64,000 bases of DNA from Malaciobacter molluscorum LMG 25693 (lineage in GTDB: Bacteria > Campylobacterota > Campylobacteria > Campylobacterales > Arcobacteraceae): contig NZ_CP032098.1 in the NCBI RefSeq assembly GCF_003544935.1, positions 1,984,001-2,048,000 on the forward strand, read 5' to 3'. Positions 1 to 7,959 of the stretch are shown in pieces. The notes under the pieces are model-generated. The model made no database searches, was not told the DNA's origin, and saw only the letters and a list, made by a program, of their open reading frames with translations. Made by a program: the position numbers and the translations under genes. Numbering within the stretch: the first letter of the stretch is position 1; each line of letters begins with the position of its first letter.

Positions 1-712
1 TTACAATTGCAATTGTTAAAAATAATAAAAATAATAAAATATTTTGTATTACTTGTTGTTTAACTCTTTGTTTTAAGATCTCTTTTTTTAAAGCAATTTG
101 TTTATCAATATCATCAGTATAAACACCAATTGCTATTACCCAATTCCATTGCTTATAATATTTAAAAAATGATAGTTTTTGTTTTACCTCATTTGAGTTT
201 GGTTTTATATAAGAATAAAGACTAAAAGATTCACCTTTTTTTCTTATATCTTTCATAAACTCTTCACGAAACTTTTTTCCATCTTGGTCTTTATAATTTG
301 TAGAAATAAGTTTTCCTAATAAATCAGGTCTATTAGGATTTACAATTAATTTAGCAAAATCATCTCCACCTTGCATTTTTTTTATATCATATACAAAGAA
401 ATAATCACTTTTTTTAGCCTGAAAAGATATATTATTTAAAAGTCTTATAGTATCTTCTTTTAAATCTTCTTCTGTAACATTCTCTTTTGTTAGATTATAA
501 TTTAGTATATCAATAACGGTATCAACTTCTTTTTTTAAAATTTCTTTTTGATTATTGTAATATTCATGTATATATTTTTGCATCTCTTTTTCAAAATTGT
601 TATTGGTATTTTTAACATAAAAATAAGAAATCATAAAAATCATTGAAGACATAATTATGATAAAAATATAAATAATCATTTTTGATATATTTTTTTCTGT
701 AATTAATTGCAA
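1..712 (-). CDS. Cache-domain membrane sensor, 5' part only (probable sensor histidine kinase)
   Basis: Translation of the minus strand from a TTG at 712 is open to the window edge (237 codons, C-terminal part missing). It shows an N-terminal membrane segment (about residues 12-30), an extracytoplasmic domain ending in the sCache-type pattern YKQWNWVIAIGVYTDDID, then a second hydrophobic segment near residue 225. That is the sensing half of a single-Cache receptor; the output domain lies outside, so kinase versus chemoreceptor cannot be told. A kinase is favoured because the gene is divergent from a response regulator starting 85 bp away. The TTG has GGATTTTC immediately upstream, typical of this genome; the first ATG in frame is codon 12, inside the first membrane segment. 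Confidence 0.75.
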   Translation of the reverse strand, partial: MQLITEKNISKMIIYIFIIIMSSMIFMISYFYVKNTNNNFEKEMQKYIHEYYNNQKEILKKEVDTVIDILNYNLTKENVTEEDLKEDTIRLLNNISFQAKKSDYFFVYDIKKMQGGDDFAKLIVNPNRPDLLGKLISTNYKDQDGKKFREEFMKDIRKKGESFSLYSYIKPNSNEVKQKLSFFKYYKQWNWVIAIGVYTDDIDKQIALKKEILKQRVKQQVIQNILLFLLFLTIAIV

Positions 713-796
713 GAAAATCCCTACCTTTTTTTATTTATGCTGTGCTTAGGCTTTTTTTAGATATGATACCATATCTTTTCTAATAAGGATTTTACT

Positions 797-1480
797 ATGA
801 ATCAAGACTTAATTAAACAATTAAGTAGTTTTAATTTATTATATGTTGAAGATGAAGATGGTATTAGAAATAATATCTATGAAATATTGAGACATATGTT
901 TAAAAATTTATATTTAGCAAAAAACGCTAAAGATGCATATAAAATTTATCAAGAAAAAAAACCTGATTTAATTATTACAGATATTAGAATGCCAAAAGAG
1001 ACAGGTATAGATTTAATAAAAAAAATAAGGAAAACCGACTCAAAAATAAGAGTAATAATAACTTCTGCACATACAGATTTAGAGTATATGTTAGAAGCAA
1101 CAGAACTTCATTTAGTTAAATATATTATAAAACCTATAACTGAAGCTAAACTAACTGAAGCATTAGAGGCATTTATTAAAAGTTATGCAACTGCACCTGT
1201 TTATAATTTAATTCCTAAATGGATTTATGATGAGAGTAAATCTTGTGTAATTGGTCCAGATATTGAATATATATTAACAAAAAAAGAAAATGCATTTTTA
1301 AAACTACTTATAAATAAAAATAGAATCATTACGTATCAAGAGTTAGAGACTCAAATCTGGGATGATACAAATATTATGACTCCAAATGCAATGAGACTAT
1401 TTATTAAAAATTTCAGAAAAAAACTTCCTGATGGTATATTAAAAAACATCCAAGGAACAGGCTATAGATTAGTTATTTAA
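797..1480 (+). CDS. OmpR-type response regulator, receiver plus winged helix
   Basis: 227 residues. The receiver domain spans about residues 12-125, with acidic residues E18/D19/E20/D21, the phosphoacceptor D62 in ITDIRMP, S90 in the conserved Thr/Ser position and K112-P113. Residues about 150-227 form a Trans_reg_C-type winged helix (ending TGYRLVI), so it should bind DNA as a dimer after phosphorylation. It is preceded by AAGGATTTTACT. The divergent Cache receptor at 1-712 is the natural partner kinase, which is an inference from position. Its last 8 bases overlap convergently with the EI24 gene. Target genes cannot be read from the sequence. Confidence 0.85.
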   Translation: MNQDLIKQLSSFNLLYVEDEDGIRNNIYEILRHMFKNLYLAKNAKDAYKIYQEKKPDLIITDIRMPKETGIDLIKKIRKTDSKIRVIITSAHTDLEYMLEATELHLVKYIIKPITEAKLTEALEAFIKSYATAPVYNLIPKWIYDESKSCVIGPDIEYILTKKENAFLKLLINKNRIITYQELETQIWDDTNIMTPNAMRLFIKNFRKKLPDGILKNIQGTGYRLVI

Positions 1481-2270
1481 GTTCTAAAAACTTATCTATA
1501 GCATTTGCTTCACCATCTTTTAATTTTCTTAATTCTATAAAATAACCATGTCCTAAATATATTATAAAAAATACAGCTGAAAACAGTGTAATAAAAGGAA
1601 CCATTGATAACATATAAAGTAAAAAAGTTCTAATTCTAAAACTATTTTTTTGTTTTTTATGAATTATCATATAATCTTGCTCATTTAAAATTGTAGAAGC
1701 AACATCATGATTTAATAATTTATGAAAAAAATAATAAAAAGGCAGATTAAATGCAATTATATTTATTATTGGAATAAAATATAATGGAATAAATACAAAA
1801 AATAAGATTATCATAATAATTGTACTTTTTATAAGTACAATAAGAGGTGAAATAAAATTACCATGACCATCTAATGGCAAATCATTATAATGCCTTTTAT
1901 GTAAAGTATTTAAAATAAATGGTGTTAAAAAACCAATTATTGCAAGAGTTATAAAAACAGAAAACATCATTACAAAAAGTATTCCAATTGTATAAACTAA
2001 AAATCCGACCATCCATGCAGTTACAGAATATTGAAGTAAAAAATTCAACCAACTATAAAAAAATGGAGCATCATGAGAAACAACTATTTCTTGTCCATTT
2101 TGAGCTTGAGTAATCATTATTGATAAAGAATCCATTCCATAACTTGCAGTAGTAAAAAAGAGTGCAAACATAATAATCAATGTTATTATAAGTGGAACAA
2201 TAGCATATTGCAACATTCTTTTGGTAAAAAAATCTTTTAAACTAACCCGTACTAAATCAATTTCGTTCAA
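1473..2270 (-). CDS. EI24/CysZ-like integral membrane protein
   Basis: 265 residues with several hydrophobic segments (about 20-42, 65-120, 140-175 and 215-245) and the layout of EI24 domain proteins, the family of the sulfate permease CysZ and of many unassigned bacterial membrane proteins. The substrate is unknown, and no sulfur gene is nearby to support sulfate. It begins 3 bases after the end of the radical SAM gene, so the two are probably co-transcribed; its 3' end overlaps the convergent response regulator by 8 bp. The family assignment rests on overall hydrophobic pattern and is moderate. Confidence 0.6.
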   Translation of the reverse strand: MNEIDLVRVSLKDFFTKRMLQYAIVPLIITLIIMFALFFTTASYGMDSLSIMITQAQNGQEIVVSHDAPFFYSWLNFLLQYSVTAWMVGFLVYTIGILFVMMFSVFITLAIIGFLTPFILNTLHKRHYNDLPLDGHGNFISPLIVLIKSTIIMIILFFVFIPLYFIPIINIIAFNLPFYYFFHKLLNHDVASTILNEQDYMIIHKKQKNSFRIRTFLLYMLSMVPFITLFSAVFFIIYLGHGYFIELRKLKDGEANAIDKFLELK

Positions 2271-2272
2271 TT

Positions 2273-3154
2273 CTAATCCTTTTTATCAAATCTAGTTCTA
2301 TATTCACATTTTTGGCATAGTTCTTCAACTATAATATTATTTTTAAATCCATTTTGAATATTTTTTACTCTTGTAGAATTTAATATTTCTGATATAGTCT
2401 GTTCTTTTACATTTCCCAGATTTATACATGCATTTTGATCTAAACAACAAGGAACTACGTCACCATTACTTAAAATACCAAAATGAGAATCTAATCCATA
2501 ACAAAAACCTTTTTTTGAAACAAAATTATTATTTAAATTTGGCCAATTAAAATATTCATCAAAATTAAAAAATATTTTTCTATCAACTCTTATATTCTTA
2601 GGTCTTATTTTATAAATATCTTCAATATCGATACTTGTATTAAACTCATTATTTATTTTATTAAATACTTTTTTATTAAATTCTTTTGCACTTTTTGTCT
2701 CATCCAAATTCCATATTCTTAAATTTATAAAATAATCATGTCTATTTTTTTGAGCAAATTTTATAAATTTAATAATCGGGTTTAAATATTCATCTAAATT
2801 CTTTTTATGAGAGTTAGCATTATAAGAATTAATTGAAAAATTTATTTGTTTAATTGTACTATTTAATAAAGCCTTATAATGTTTTTCATTTATATTATTA
2901 GCAGTTGTAGTGATATTTACTTTAAGATTATATTTCTTACTAATATTTAAATAATCATTTAAATTTGATAAAACTAAAGGATCTCCTACTATATGATAAG
3001 ACAACTCTTTTGTATAATTTTTTAATTGATTATTTAAATTATCAAACTTTTCTAAACTCATCGTTGTAGATGGTTTTATTTTAGGAGGACAAAATGTACA
3101 TTTTAAATTACAAATATTTGTTATTTCAATATGAACTTTTCTAAACTTTTTTAT
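2273..3154 (-). CDS. Radical SAM/SPASM-type protein with an apparent AUA start
   Basis: Read from 3154 this is 293 residues. The N-terminus holds the radical SAM iron-sulfur motif CNLKCTFC (C15, C19, C22), followed by a TIM-barrel-like middle and a Cys-rich SPASM-like tail (CYGLDSHFG, VVPCCLDQ, LCQKCEYR) that should hold further clusters. Such enzymes modify peptides, proteins or cofactors; the substrate is unknown. The first ATG in frame (3061) lies after the cluster motif, so a protein starting there would be dead. An in-frame stop stands at 3175-3173, and the only codon with a Shine-Dalgarno (AAAGG, 7-base gap) is ATA at 3154. A broken peptide gene lies upstream on the same strand behind a terminator, and the EI24 gene follows 3 bases on. 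Confidence 0.8.
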   Translation of the reverse strand: MKKFRKVHIEITNICNLKCTFCPPKIKPSTTMSLEKFDNLNNQLKNYTKELSYHIVGDPLVLSNLNDYLNISKKYNLKVNITTTANNINEKHYKALLNSTIKQINFSINSYNANSHKKNLDEYLNPIIKFIKFAQKNRHDYFINLRIWNLDETKSAKEFNKKVFNKINNEFNTSIDIEDIYKIRPKNIRVDRKIFFNFDEYFNWPNLNNNFVSKKGFCYGLDSHFGILSNGDVVPCCLDQNACINLGNVKEQTISEILNSTRVKNIQNGFKNNIIVEELCQKCEYRTRFDKKD

Positions 3155-3201
3155 AAATAGACCTTTATTTTTTTATGATTGTATCAAATAAAAACTAAAA
3201 C

Positions 3202-3236
3202 AAAAAACCCCTCCATAGTAAACTATGAAGGGGTTT
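3202..3236 (-). terminator. Rho-independent terminator after the small minus-strand unit
   Basis: A 15-bp stem (3205-3219 with 3222-3236, one mismatch, two-base loop) has the core ACCCC/GGGGT, and on the minus strand it runs into a T tract at 3207-3202. It faces transcription coming from about 3470, which is what the broken small gene needs. Confidence 0.75.
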
Positions 3237-3259
3237 AGGAAAATAAGTATATATAGTGT

Positions 3260-3437
3260 TTAACTGTAAGTTTGCTCTAAAGCACCTAAAGCTTGTGTAA
3301 AACTTTTCACAAAAGATTACATACATTTACCATAATAATGGTGGTGTTGGTTGTAAAAATTACAAACATCAACTACTATTTCAAATACCTTTTGTTACAG
3401 TAGTTTTACAAAAAGCTTCGTAACATTTATTATTCAA
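3260..3437 (-). pseudogene. Broken small Cys/His-rich ORF of about 58 codons with its own promoter, RBS and terminator
   Basis: A TTG at 3437 has a full AAGGAGG Shine-Dalgarno (3451-3445, 7-base gap) and opens 18 codons, NNKCYEAFCKTTVTKGI, ending in TGA at 3381. If one A is dropped from the AAAA run just before, the frame continues as VFEIVVDVCNFY, then NQHHHYYGKCM, meets one TAA at 3319, and goes on in the same frame with SFVKSFTQALGALEQTYS to a TAA at 3260. The span is 178 bases, one more than 59 codons. A terminator follows 24 bases later. I read this as a small gene with one frameshift and one nonsense codon; a functional 17-residue leader peptide, a non-coding RNA or sequencing errors remain possible. 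No homologue is recognised. Confidence 0.5.
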
Positions 3438-3472
3438 TATTACACCTCCTTGTAATCTTTAATTAGTAAAAT

Positions 3473-3478
3473 TTTATA
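3473..3478 (-). promoter_or_regulatory. -10 box for the small minus-strand unit
   Basis: TATAAA on the minus strand, inside AAAGTATAAAATTTTAC, lies 35 bases upstream of the TTG at 3437. Campylobacterota housekeeping promoters are recognised largely by the -10 box, so no -35 is expected. The rest of the stretch up to 3586 is AT-rich sequence in which I see nothing else on the plus strand except the GATATAAAT-like -10 and AAAAAGGATTTTA ribosome binding site of the next gene. Confidence 0.45.
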
Positions 3479-3586
3479 CTTTACTACATTAAAGAAAATA
3501 GTTACTTTTTAACTAGTTGAGAAAATTAAAGTTCAAAATTTATTTAGTTTTTTTTTGATATAAATTCATTCACAAAAAGGATTTTA

Positions 3587-4591
3587 ATGAAAAATTTTAT
3601 AAACAACATTCCAAAAGCAGAATTACACTTACATATTGAAGGAACATTAGAACCAGAATTAATGTTTAAATTAGCAAAAAGAAATAATATAAAACTTGAA
3701 TATAAAACAATAGATGAGATTAAAAATGCTTATAATTTTACCAATTTACAGTCTTTTTTAGATATTTATTATAGTGGAGCAAAAGTTTTGCAAACAGAAC
3801 AAGACTTTTATGATTTAACTTATGAATATTTGAAAAAATGTAAAGAAAATAATGTAATTCACACTGAAATTTTCTTTGACCCACAAACTCATACAGCAAG
3901 AAATATAGATTTTAAAACAGTAATTTTAGGAATAACTAAAGCACTTGAAGATGGAAAAAATGAATTAGCAATAAGTTCAAAATTAATCATGTGCTTTTTA
4001 AGACACTTAAGTCAAGAAGATGCTTTTAAAACTTTAGATGAAGCAATGAAATTTAAAGAAAAAATCATAGGAATTGGTCTTGATTCTTCAGAATTAGGAA
4101 ATCCTCCTGCAAAATTTAAAGATGTTTTCAAAAAAGCTAAAGAACTTGGATTTAAACTTGTGGCACATGCTGGGGAAGAAGGAAGTTATGAATATATAAA
4201 TGATGCACTTGATTTATTAAATATACATAGAATTGATCATGGTGTTCAGGCAATTAATAGTGATAAATTAATGCAAAGATTAAAAGATAAACAAATAGCA
4301 CTAACAGTTTGTCCACTATCAAATACAAAGCTAAAAGTCTTTGATGATATGAAAGAGCACAGTATAAAGCAAATGTTAGATTATGGATTAAATGTAACAG
4401 TTAATTCAGATGATCCCTCTTATTTTGGTGGATATATGAATGATAACTTTCATGCTATTACAAATAGTTTAAATTTAACAAAAGAAGATATTATAAAACT
4501 TGTAAAAAACTCTTTTAACTCTTCATTTATAACAAAAGAAGAAAAACAAAATTTCATTAAAAAAGTTGATGAGTTTATAAAAAACAATTAA
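3587..4591 (+). CDS. Adenine deaminase of the adenosine deaminase superfamily
   Basis: 334 residues. The zinc-binding HxH is in AELHLHIEG (H14, H16), with the catalytic VAHAGEEG and the zinc-binding SDDP further on. The form [11 protein letters not shown] and the stretches EQDFYDLT and FFDPQTH match the subfamily that deaminates the free base adenine to hypoxanthine (as in the Pseudomonas and yeast enzymes) rather than the adenosine-specific branch, so many pipelines would label it adenosine deaminase. It serves purine salvage. It has a strong AAAAAGGATTTTA site, stands alone, and converges on dgt with a hairpin between. Confidence 0.85.
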   Translation: MKNFINNIPKAELHLHIEGTLEPELMFKLAKRNNIKLEYKTIDEIKNAYNFTNLQSFLDIYYSGAKVLQTEQDFYDLTYEYLKKCKENNVIHTEIFFDPQTHTARNIDFKTVILGITKALEDGKNELAISSKLIMCFLRHLSQEDAFKTLDEAMKFKEKIIGIGLDSSELGNPPAKFKDVFKKAKELGFKLVAHAGEEGSYEYINDALDLLNIHRIDHGVQAINSDKLMQRLKDKQIALTVCPLSNTKLKVFDDMKEHSIKQMLDYGLNVTVNSDDPSYFGGYMNDNFHAITNSLNLTKEDIIKLVKNSFNSSFITKEEKQNFIKKVDEFIKNN

Positions 4592-4613
4592 GAGGATTTT
4601 TCCTCTTAAATTG
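4585..4613. terminator. Hairpin between convergent adenine deaminase and dgt
   Basis: TTAAGAGGA and TCCTCTTAA form a perfect 9-bp stem around a TTTT loop, extendable by AATT on both sides. It covers both stop codons. T tracts are short on either side, so termination strength is uncertain. Confidence 0.5.
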
Positions 4614-6075
4614 CAGTTAATTTTCTATACTCATCTAAAGCAAAATCATCAGTCATTCCAGAAATATAATCAATTATTAATCTTGCTCTATAATACCACT
4701 CTAATAAATTAAATTTTTGTTTATCTTTTGTATCTAACTCTTCAATAGCTTTTGAATATGCAACAATATGTTTTGAAGATAATCTACCTATTAATCGTGC
4801 TGAAACAAAACAATCTATTCTTTGCTTTGATACAAGTTTTAAAAAATCTTCACTTGAAAGTTCTAAAATAGGTTTATAACAGTTTAATAAGCCATGTAAT
4901 ATTGCATGACCTTTTAACTCTAATGCTTGTTTTTCTTTATTATTATAAATATATTTGATTGATATATTTTGTAAAACTTCAATAGCAAGTGAATATTTAT
5001 TTGTTTTATCAAAATCTAAAATGGCTTTATTAAAAGTCCCATCAAATATCTCTTGATGATTATCCAAATATACTTGTGCAACATATTTTACTAAATGATT
5101 AATCAAGCTAGCTCTTGTTAAAGTCAAAAAAAGATTAAATTGATAAGGTTCATCTTCTTGCTCTTTAGCTTTTTTATAATATTTTTCAATTAGTTCTAAT
5201 AAAAAAGTCTCATGCTTATTATATTTTTGATTTACTTTATTACACTCTTTTACAACATATTTATATAAATCATCTAAAGTAAATACTCCTTTATCAACAG
5301 CATCTTCAATATCTGCTGTTAAATATGAAATATCGTCAGCTGCTTCCATAATATATGTAAGAGGAAATCTGCATCCCTTTTGCATTTGTAAAGATTTACA
5401 AACTTTTTTTACAAACTCTTTTTCAGAATAGTAAAATCCTGGTTTTTTCTTTAAATAGTTTAATTTATCACCATCTTTTGGTTTTTCTTCAAAAGCACCT
5501 CGTGTATATTTTAAAACAGAAGCAGTTTGAGAAAAAGATAAATTTAATCTTTGAAGATATTTTATTATTCTTATTGCTTGTGCATTACCATCAAAATTTG
5601 TAATATCTCTTATTAATTTTTCTTTTAAACTCTCATTTTCTTTTTTTATTTTAGGATATAATTTCTTTAAACAATCAACACCTTCATTTTTCATCCAATC
5701 ATTTATTGAAAGCTCTGCAAAGTGTCCAAAAGGAGGATTTCCAATATCATGAAGTAAACTTGACATTTCAGAGATTGAAACAAAAGCATTATCTAAATTA
5801 TTCAAATTATATTTTTCAAAATTACTGTGTTTTTTTATCTCATCTAAAATTGTTTTTGCTATATATCTGGCGTTTTGTTGTACTTCTATAGAATGCGTTA
5901 ATCTACTTCTTACAGCTGCATTTAATTCTAAAGGAAAAACTTGTGTTCTTTTTTGTAATCTTCTAAATGCAGGAGTTGAAATAATTCTTCCTCTATCACT
6001 TTCAACTGAAATATCAATATCATTTATTGGATAAACTTCTCTACTTGTATTTAATTTTTTTGTATAATCAATCAT
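4606..6075 (-). CDS. dgt: dGTPase, HD-domain triphosphohydrolase
   Basis: 489 residues. It carries the N-terminal signature RRLQKRTQVFPL and LTHSIEVQQNAR, then the HD-domain metal site SLLHDIGNPPFGH, and a later EAADDISYL that supplies the remaining Asp. This matches long-form bacterial dGTPases, which hydrolyse dGTP to deoxyguanosine and triphosphate and so tune dNTP pools and resist some phages. It is a single gene, convergent with adenine deaminase, both touching purine pools. The start ATG at 6075 lacks a strong Shine-Dalgarno but begins the conserved region. Confidence 0.88.
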   Translation of the reverse strand: MIDYTKKLNTSREVYPINDIDISVESDRGRIISTPAFRRLQKRTQVFPLELNAAVRSRLTHSIEVQQNARYIAKTILDEIKKHSNFEKYNLNNLDNAFVSISEMSSLLHDIGNPPFGHFAELSINDWMKNEGVDCLKKLYPKIKKENESLKEKLIRDITNFDGNAQAIRIIKYLQRLNLSFSQTASVLKYTRGAFEEKPKDGDKLNYLKKKPGFYYSEKEFVKKVCKSLQMQKGCRFPLTYIMEAADDISYLTADIEDAVDKGVFTLDDLYKYVVKECNKVNQKYNKHETFLLELIEKYYKKAKEQEDEPYQFNLFLTLTRASLINHLVKYVAQVYLDNHQEIFDGTFNKAILDFDKTNKYSLAIEVLQNISIKYIYNNKEKQALELKGHAILHGLLNCYKPILELSSEDFLKLVSKQRIDCFVSARLIGRLSSKHIVAYSKAIEELDTKDKQKFNLLEWYYRARLIIDYISGMTDDFALDEYRKLTAI

Positions 6076-6156
6076 AATAAAATTCTTTTTTTGTTTTTAA
6101 AACAAATTATAACTTATTTGCAGTTATAATTGCATTTTGAAAAAAAGGAATAATTA

Positions 6157-6480
6157 ATGGAAATGCTTTTAAATGAGTACGATATGGTAGTTGGTGCTAA
6201 ATTTGATAATGGCACAATTCAAGATTATGTAGATGATAAAAATACTTATGGTCTTGTAAGAATAGAAGACTCAACTGCAAATTGGTTTTTATACAATGAA
6301 ATAGATAGTGATAATGAATCAAAAAAACTATATAAAGACGTTACGCAAAAAGAGCATTTTATACATGATGAATTTGGTGAAAAAATAGTTCTTTTTAACA
6401 AAGTGGGGAAAGTCTCATTTGAAGATTTTATAAAAAAAATCAATGAATATATTGATGATGGATTAGGACAAATAATATAA
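6157..6480 (+). CDS. Small acidic protein of unknown function
   Basis: 107 residues, rich in Asp and Glu, with no membrane segment or Cys. I do not recognise the family. The sequence alternates predicted strands and helices (GTIQDYVDDKNTYGLVRIED early, FEDFIKKINEYIDDGLGQI at the end), suggesting a small globular cytoplasmic protein. It has an AAAAAAGGAATAATT ribosome site, sits divergent from dgt across an 81-bp gap with TATAAT-like boxes, and ends in a good terminator. Real by codon use and signals; function open. Confidence 0.75.
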   Translation: MEMLLNEYDMVVGAKFDNGTIQDYVDDKNTYGLVRIEDSTANWFLYNEIDSDNESKKLYKDVTQKEHFIHDEFGEKIVLFNKVGKVSFEDFIKKINEYIDDGLGQII

Positions 6481-6511
6481 AGCTTAGATTATTTTCTAAG
6501 CTTTATTTTTT
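6479..6511. terminator. Rho-independent terminator, plus-strand gene at 6157
   Basis: AAAGCTTAG (6479-6487) pairs with CTAAGCTTT (6496-6504), followed by ATTTTTT. It begins at the stop codon of the upstream gene and overlaps the end of the convergent tautomerase gene. Confidence 0.75.
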
Positions 6512-6705
6512 CTAATATTGGTAATAGTTTCACCACCAATTGAATAATTATCTGTATTTACTTCTTCTATTATCACAACAGCATTTTTTGAACTTCTTTT
6601 AAAAACCTCTTCAAAATCATTTGCTATTTTTTTTGTAAATTCCTCTTTTTGTTCTTTTGAAGCGCCACCGTCTTCATGAGTCATTTTTACATTAATTACT
6701 GGCAT
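6496..6705 (-). CDS. 4-oxalocrotonate tautomerase family enzyme
   Basis: 69 residues beginning MPVINVKMTHEDGG. Pro2 after Met removal is the general base of this family, which tautomerises 2-hydroxy-dienoates and related keto-enol compounds as a hexamer of short subunits; the length fits. The true substrate is unknown. I start it at 6705, where AAGGAGAAAAAAT precedes the ATG; a longer reading from 6747 would hide Pro2. The start lies inside the last codons of the MFS gene (14-base overlap), so translation is probably coupled to that transporter. Confidence 0.8.
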   Translation of the reverse strand: MPVINVKMTHEDGGASKEQKEEFTKKIANDFEEVFKRSSKNAVVIIEEVNTDNYSIGGETITNIRKNKA

Positions 6706-7867
6706 ATTTTTTCTCCTTATTTTTATTAAAATATAATATAATTGCACCTAAAAAAAGAATAAATGCAGTTACATATAAACTGCTATCATAAGTTTTATAT
6801 TCATTAAGTAATGCAACAGAATATAAAGGCGCACTAATTTGACCTATTCCATAAGAACTTGTCAAAGCTCCCATCAAAAAAGCTGGATTTGATTTTGCTA
6901 TTATTCCACCTAAATTTAAAAATAATGCAACTAAAGCAATAAATGTTGCACCATATAAAAAAGCACTTAATAAATTAAAAAACATATTATTAGTAAATGT
7001 TGGAATTAAAATACTGATAATTAATAAAAACATACAAACTAAAATAATATTAGAACTTCCAAATTTATAGGCTAACCTCATCCAAATTATACAAGATGGG
7101 ATTCCAGCAACTCCAGCTAAAAGCCAACTATTTGAACCTAAACCTTCCAAACCTTTTATACTATTAATAATATCTGGTAAAAATGTAGCTTGTACTACAA
7201 AACCAATACCTACAGTAAAATATGAAAAAATCAATACAAAAATAAAAGAATCAAATTTAACTGCATTAGTTTTTATTTTTGTAAAATTTTCACTTTTTTG
7301 TTCATCTAAAATATAAAAACAATAAAAAGATAAAATAACAGCTAATATTGTTAAAGCGAACCAAGAGTATTGCCAAGAAGAGTAGTTTAAAACAACTCTA
7401 CTTATAATATCAGATACTACCATAGAAAATCCAATTCCTGAAAAATGTATCCCCATTGCTTTTGTTTTATCTTCAAATTTTAACCTACTCATAACTAATG
7501 ATGAACCAATAACCATAAGCATTGAAGAACCAAAACCTGCAATAAATCTTGAAACTATCCATAAAAAATCATTTGTGTCTAATCCCAACAATAAAGTTGT
7601 TGTAATACTAAGAAAAAGTCCAATTCTAAAAAATAATACTTTTTGTTTTATGCTTTTTATAAAAATTGCAAATATAGCTCCAAGTAAATAACCAAAATAA
7701 TTAATAGAAGCTAAAACACCTGCAAAACTAATATCAATTCTACTTTCTAACATAGAAGGCAATAAAGAAGTAAATGAAAATCTTGCAACTCCCATTCCAA
7801 TAATTAAAGCAAAAATTCCTGCAATTATAATATTTGTATTACTTTTTTTATCAAAAATATTAATCAT
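6692..7867 (-). CDS. MFS transporter, YbfB/YjiJ-like
   Basis: 391 residues with about 12 hydrophobic segments. The N-terminal GMGVARFSFTSLLPSML and the segment SINYFGYLLGA are characteristic of the YbfB/YjiJ family of major facilitator proteins, inner-membrane exporters or importers of unknown substrate. ATGs at 7879 and 7867 are both possible; the second has GAGAAG in front and is preferred. The gene is divergent from a LysR regulator with two similar palindromes between, and its 3' end overlaps the tautomerase gene, so the three look like one small regulated module for an organic-acid-like compound (inference). Confidence 0.8.
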   Translation of the reverse strand: MINIFDKKSNTNIIIAGIFALIIGMGVARFSFTSLLPSMLESRIDISFAGVLASINYFGYLLGAIFAIFIKSIKQKVLFFRIGLFLSITTTLLLGLDTNDFLWIVSRFIAGFGSSMLMVIGSSLVMSRLKFEDKTKAMGIHFSGIGFSMVVSDIISRVVLNYSSWQYSWFALTILAVILSFYCFYILDEQKSENFTKIKTNAVKFDSFIFVLIFSYFTVGIGFVVQATFLPDIINSIKGLEGLGSNSWLLAGVAGIPSCIIWMRLAYKFGSSNIILVCMFLLIISILIPTFTNNMFFNLLSAFLYGATFIALVALFLNLGGIIAKSNPAFLMGALTSSYGIGQISAPLYSVALLNEYKTYDSSLYVTAFILFLGAIILYFNKNKEKKYASN

Positions 7868-7900
7868 TATTCTTCTCATTATTAAATTTTAGTTATAATA

Positions 7901-7947
7901 TCACTAAAGATGATACTTTGTCAAATAACTAATCACTATAAGTGATA
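7901..7947. promoter_or_regulatory. Probable LysR operator: two related palindromes
   Basis: ATCACTATAAGTGAT at 7933-7947 is a perfect 6+3+6 palindrome, and ATCACTAAAGATGAT at 7901-7915 resembles it, 32 bp apart. They occupy the divergent MFS/LysR intergenic region, the usual place for LysR recognition and activation sites. Use by this regulator is inferred. Confidence 0.6.
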
Positions 7948-7959
7948 TAAGGAACAGTG

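Noticed and set aside
3381-3437. TGA at the end of the 17-residue frame as selenocysteine
   Set aside because: The frame after it meets another TGA and a TAA within 15 bases; no SECIS-like hairpin is evident. A frameshift fits better.
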